Positions 24,700 to 24,853 of a stretch of DNA of 24,853 bases are shown here, one piece after another (positions within the stretch are counted from its first letter, which is position 1; each line of letters starts with the position of its first letter). The notes below the pieces were generated by a model that had not been told where the DNA came from, searched no databases, and worked only from the letters and a program-made list of their open reading frames with translations. Made by a program: the position numbers and the translations under genes. Where the stretch lies: the NCBI GenBank assembly GCA_934668295.1, contig CAKUND010000009.1, positions 1-24,853 of the forward strand, written 5' to 3'. Origin of the DNA: an uncultured Oscillospiraceae bacterium. Its GTDB lineage: Bacteria > Bacillota > Clostridia > Oscillospirales > Oscillospiraceae.

Positions 24700-24853
24700 G
24701 TAGGCAAGTCCTTATTTTTGGGTATTACGAACACACATACTCACCCTACGGGCGATTTGGTACGCGCCGCCTGTTACGGGACATCAGATTTACAAGTAGC
24801 TGCCTTTGAATGGCTGCTGTAAATCAGCCTTGCGTTTAAAATTTGTGAGGCAG

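Noticed and set aside
24576..24822. Short plus-strand frames after argF
   Set aside because: They run through the terminator and a palindrome, lack ribosome binding sites and resemble no family I know.

Overview
The window looks like chromosome from a GC-rich (about 60% by eye) anaerobic member of the Bacillota, class Clostridia, most likely Oscillospirales. The signs are AGGAGG-type ribosome binding sites, a T-box leader, a class II galT, a RACo-like ASKHA protein, a rubrerythrin-like protein, a YitT family protein and abundant small palindromic repeats. The species cannot be named from the sequence alone. No rRNA, tRNA, CRISPR array or complete insertion sequence was seen.

Layout. 1-76 (-) is the start of rplS with its own promoter and a leader hairpin. 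259-534 is a MITE-like element with 27-bp terminal inverted repeats bounded by TA. 571-3985 (+) is a run of four genes: MFS permease, TRIC/UPF0126 channel, YitT family protein and SAM methyltransferase. A bidirectional terminator separates it from typA (-). A ferritin-like diiron protein (+, 6066-6572) faces a two-gene minus-strand operon: an unrecognised 141-aa protein and a RACo-like ATPase without its iron-sulfur domain. That operon shares a divergent promoter region with galT (+).

10271-11273 is a gene graveyard. It holds a frameshifted GNAT gene, the tail of a methyltransferase, the probable tail of an ATC-hydrolase-like gene, and on the opposite strand the middle of a TetR-like regulator. 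This is best read as a divergently controlled operon that lost its centre. Next come asnB (-) with an asparagine T-box leader, then a tightly coupled pair (-) encoding a divergent lactate/malate-dehydrogenase-like protein and a protein resembling iron-sulfur flavoproteins.

15992-20554 (-) is the most striking gene. It encodes a protein of about 1520 residues joining an HD-type domain, a long helical-repeat region, a NadD/CoaD-type nucleotidyltransferase, a possible GNAT-like segment and a phosphoribosyltransferase-like domain. Repeats of one palindromic family flank it on both sides.

20902-24576 (+) is an arginine operon, argG-argH-argF. These enzymes turn ornithine plus carbamoyl phosphate into citrulline (ArgF), then argininosuccinate (ArgG), then arginine and fumarate (ArgH). 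It has a strong promoter overlapped by repeated half-sites and ends at a strong terminator. The last 230 bases show hairpins but no supportable gene.
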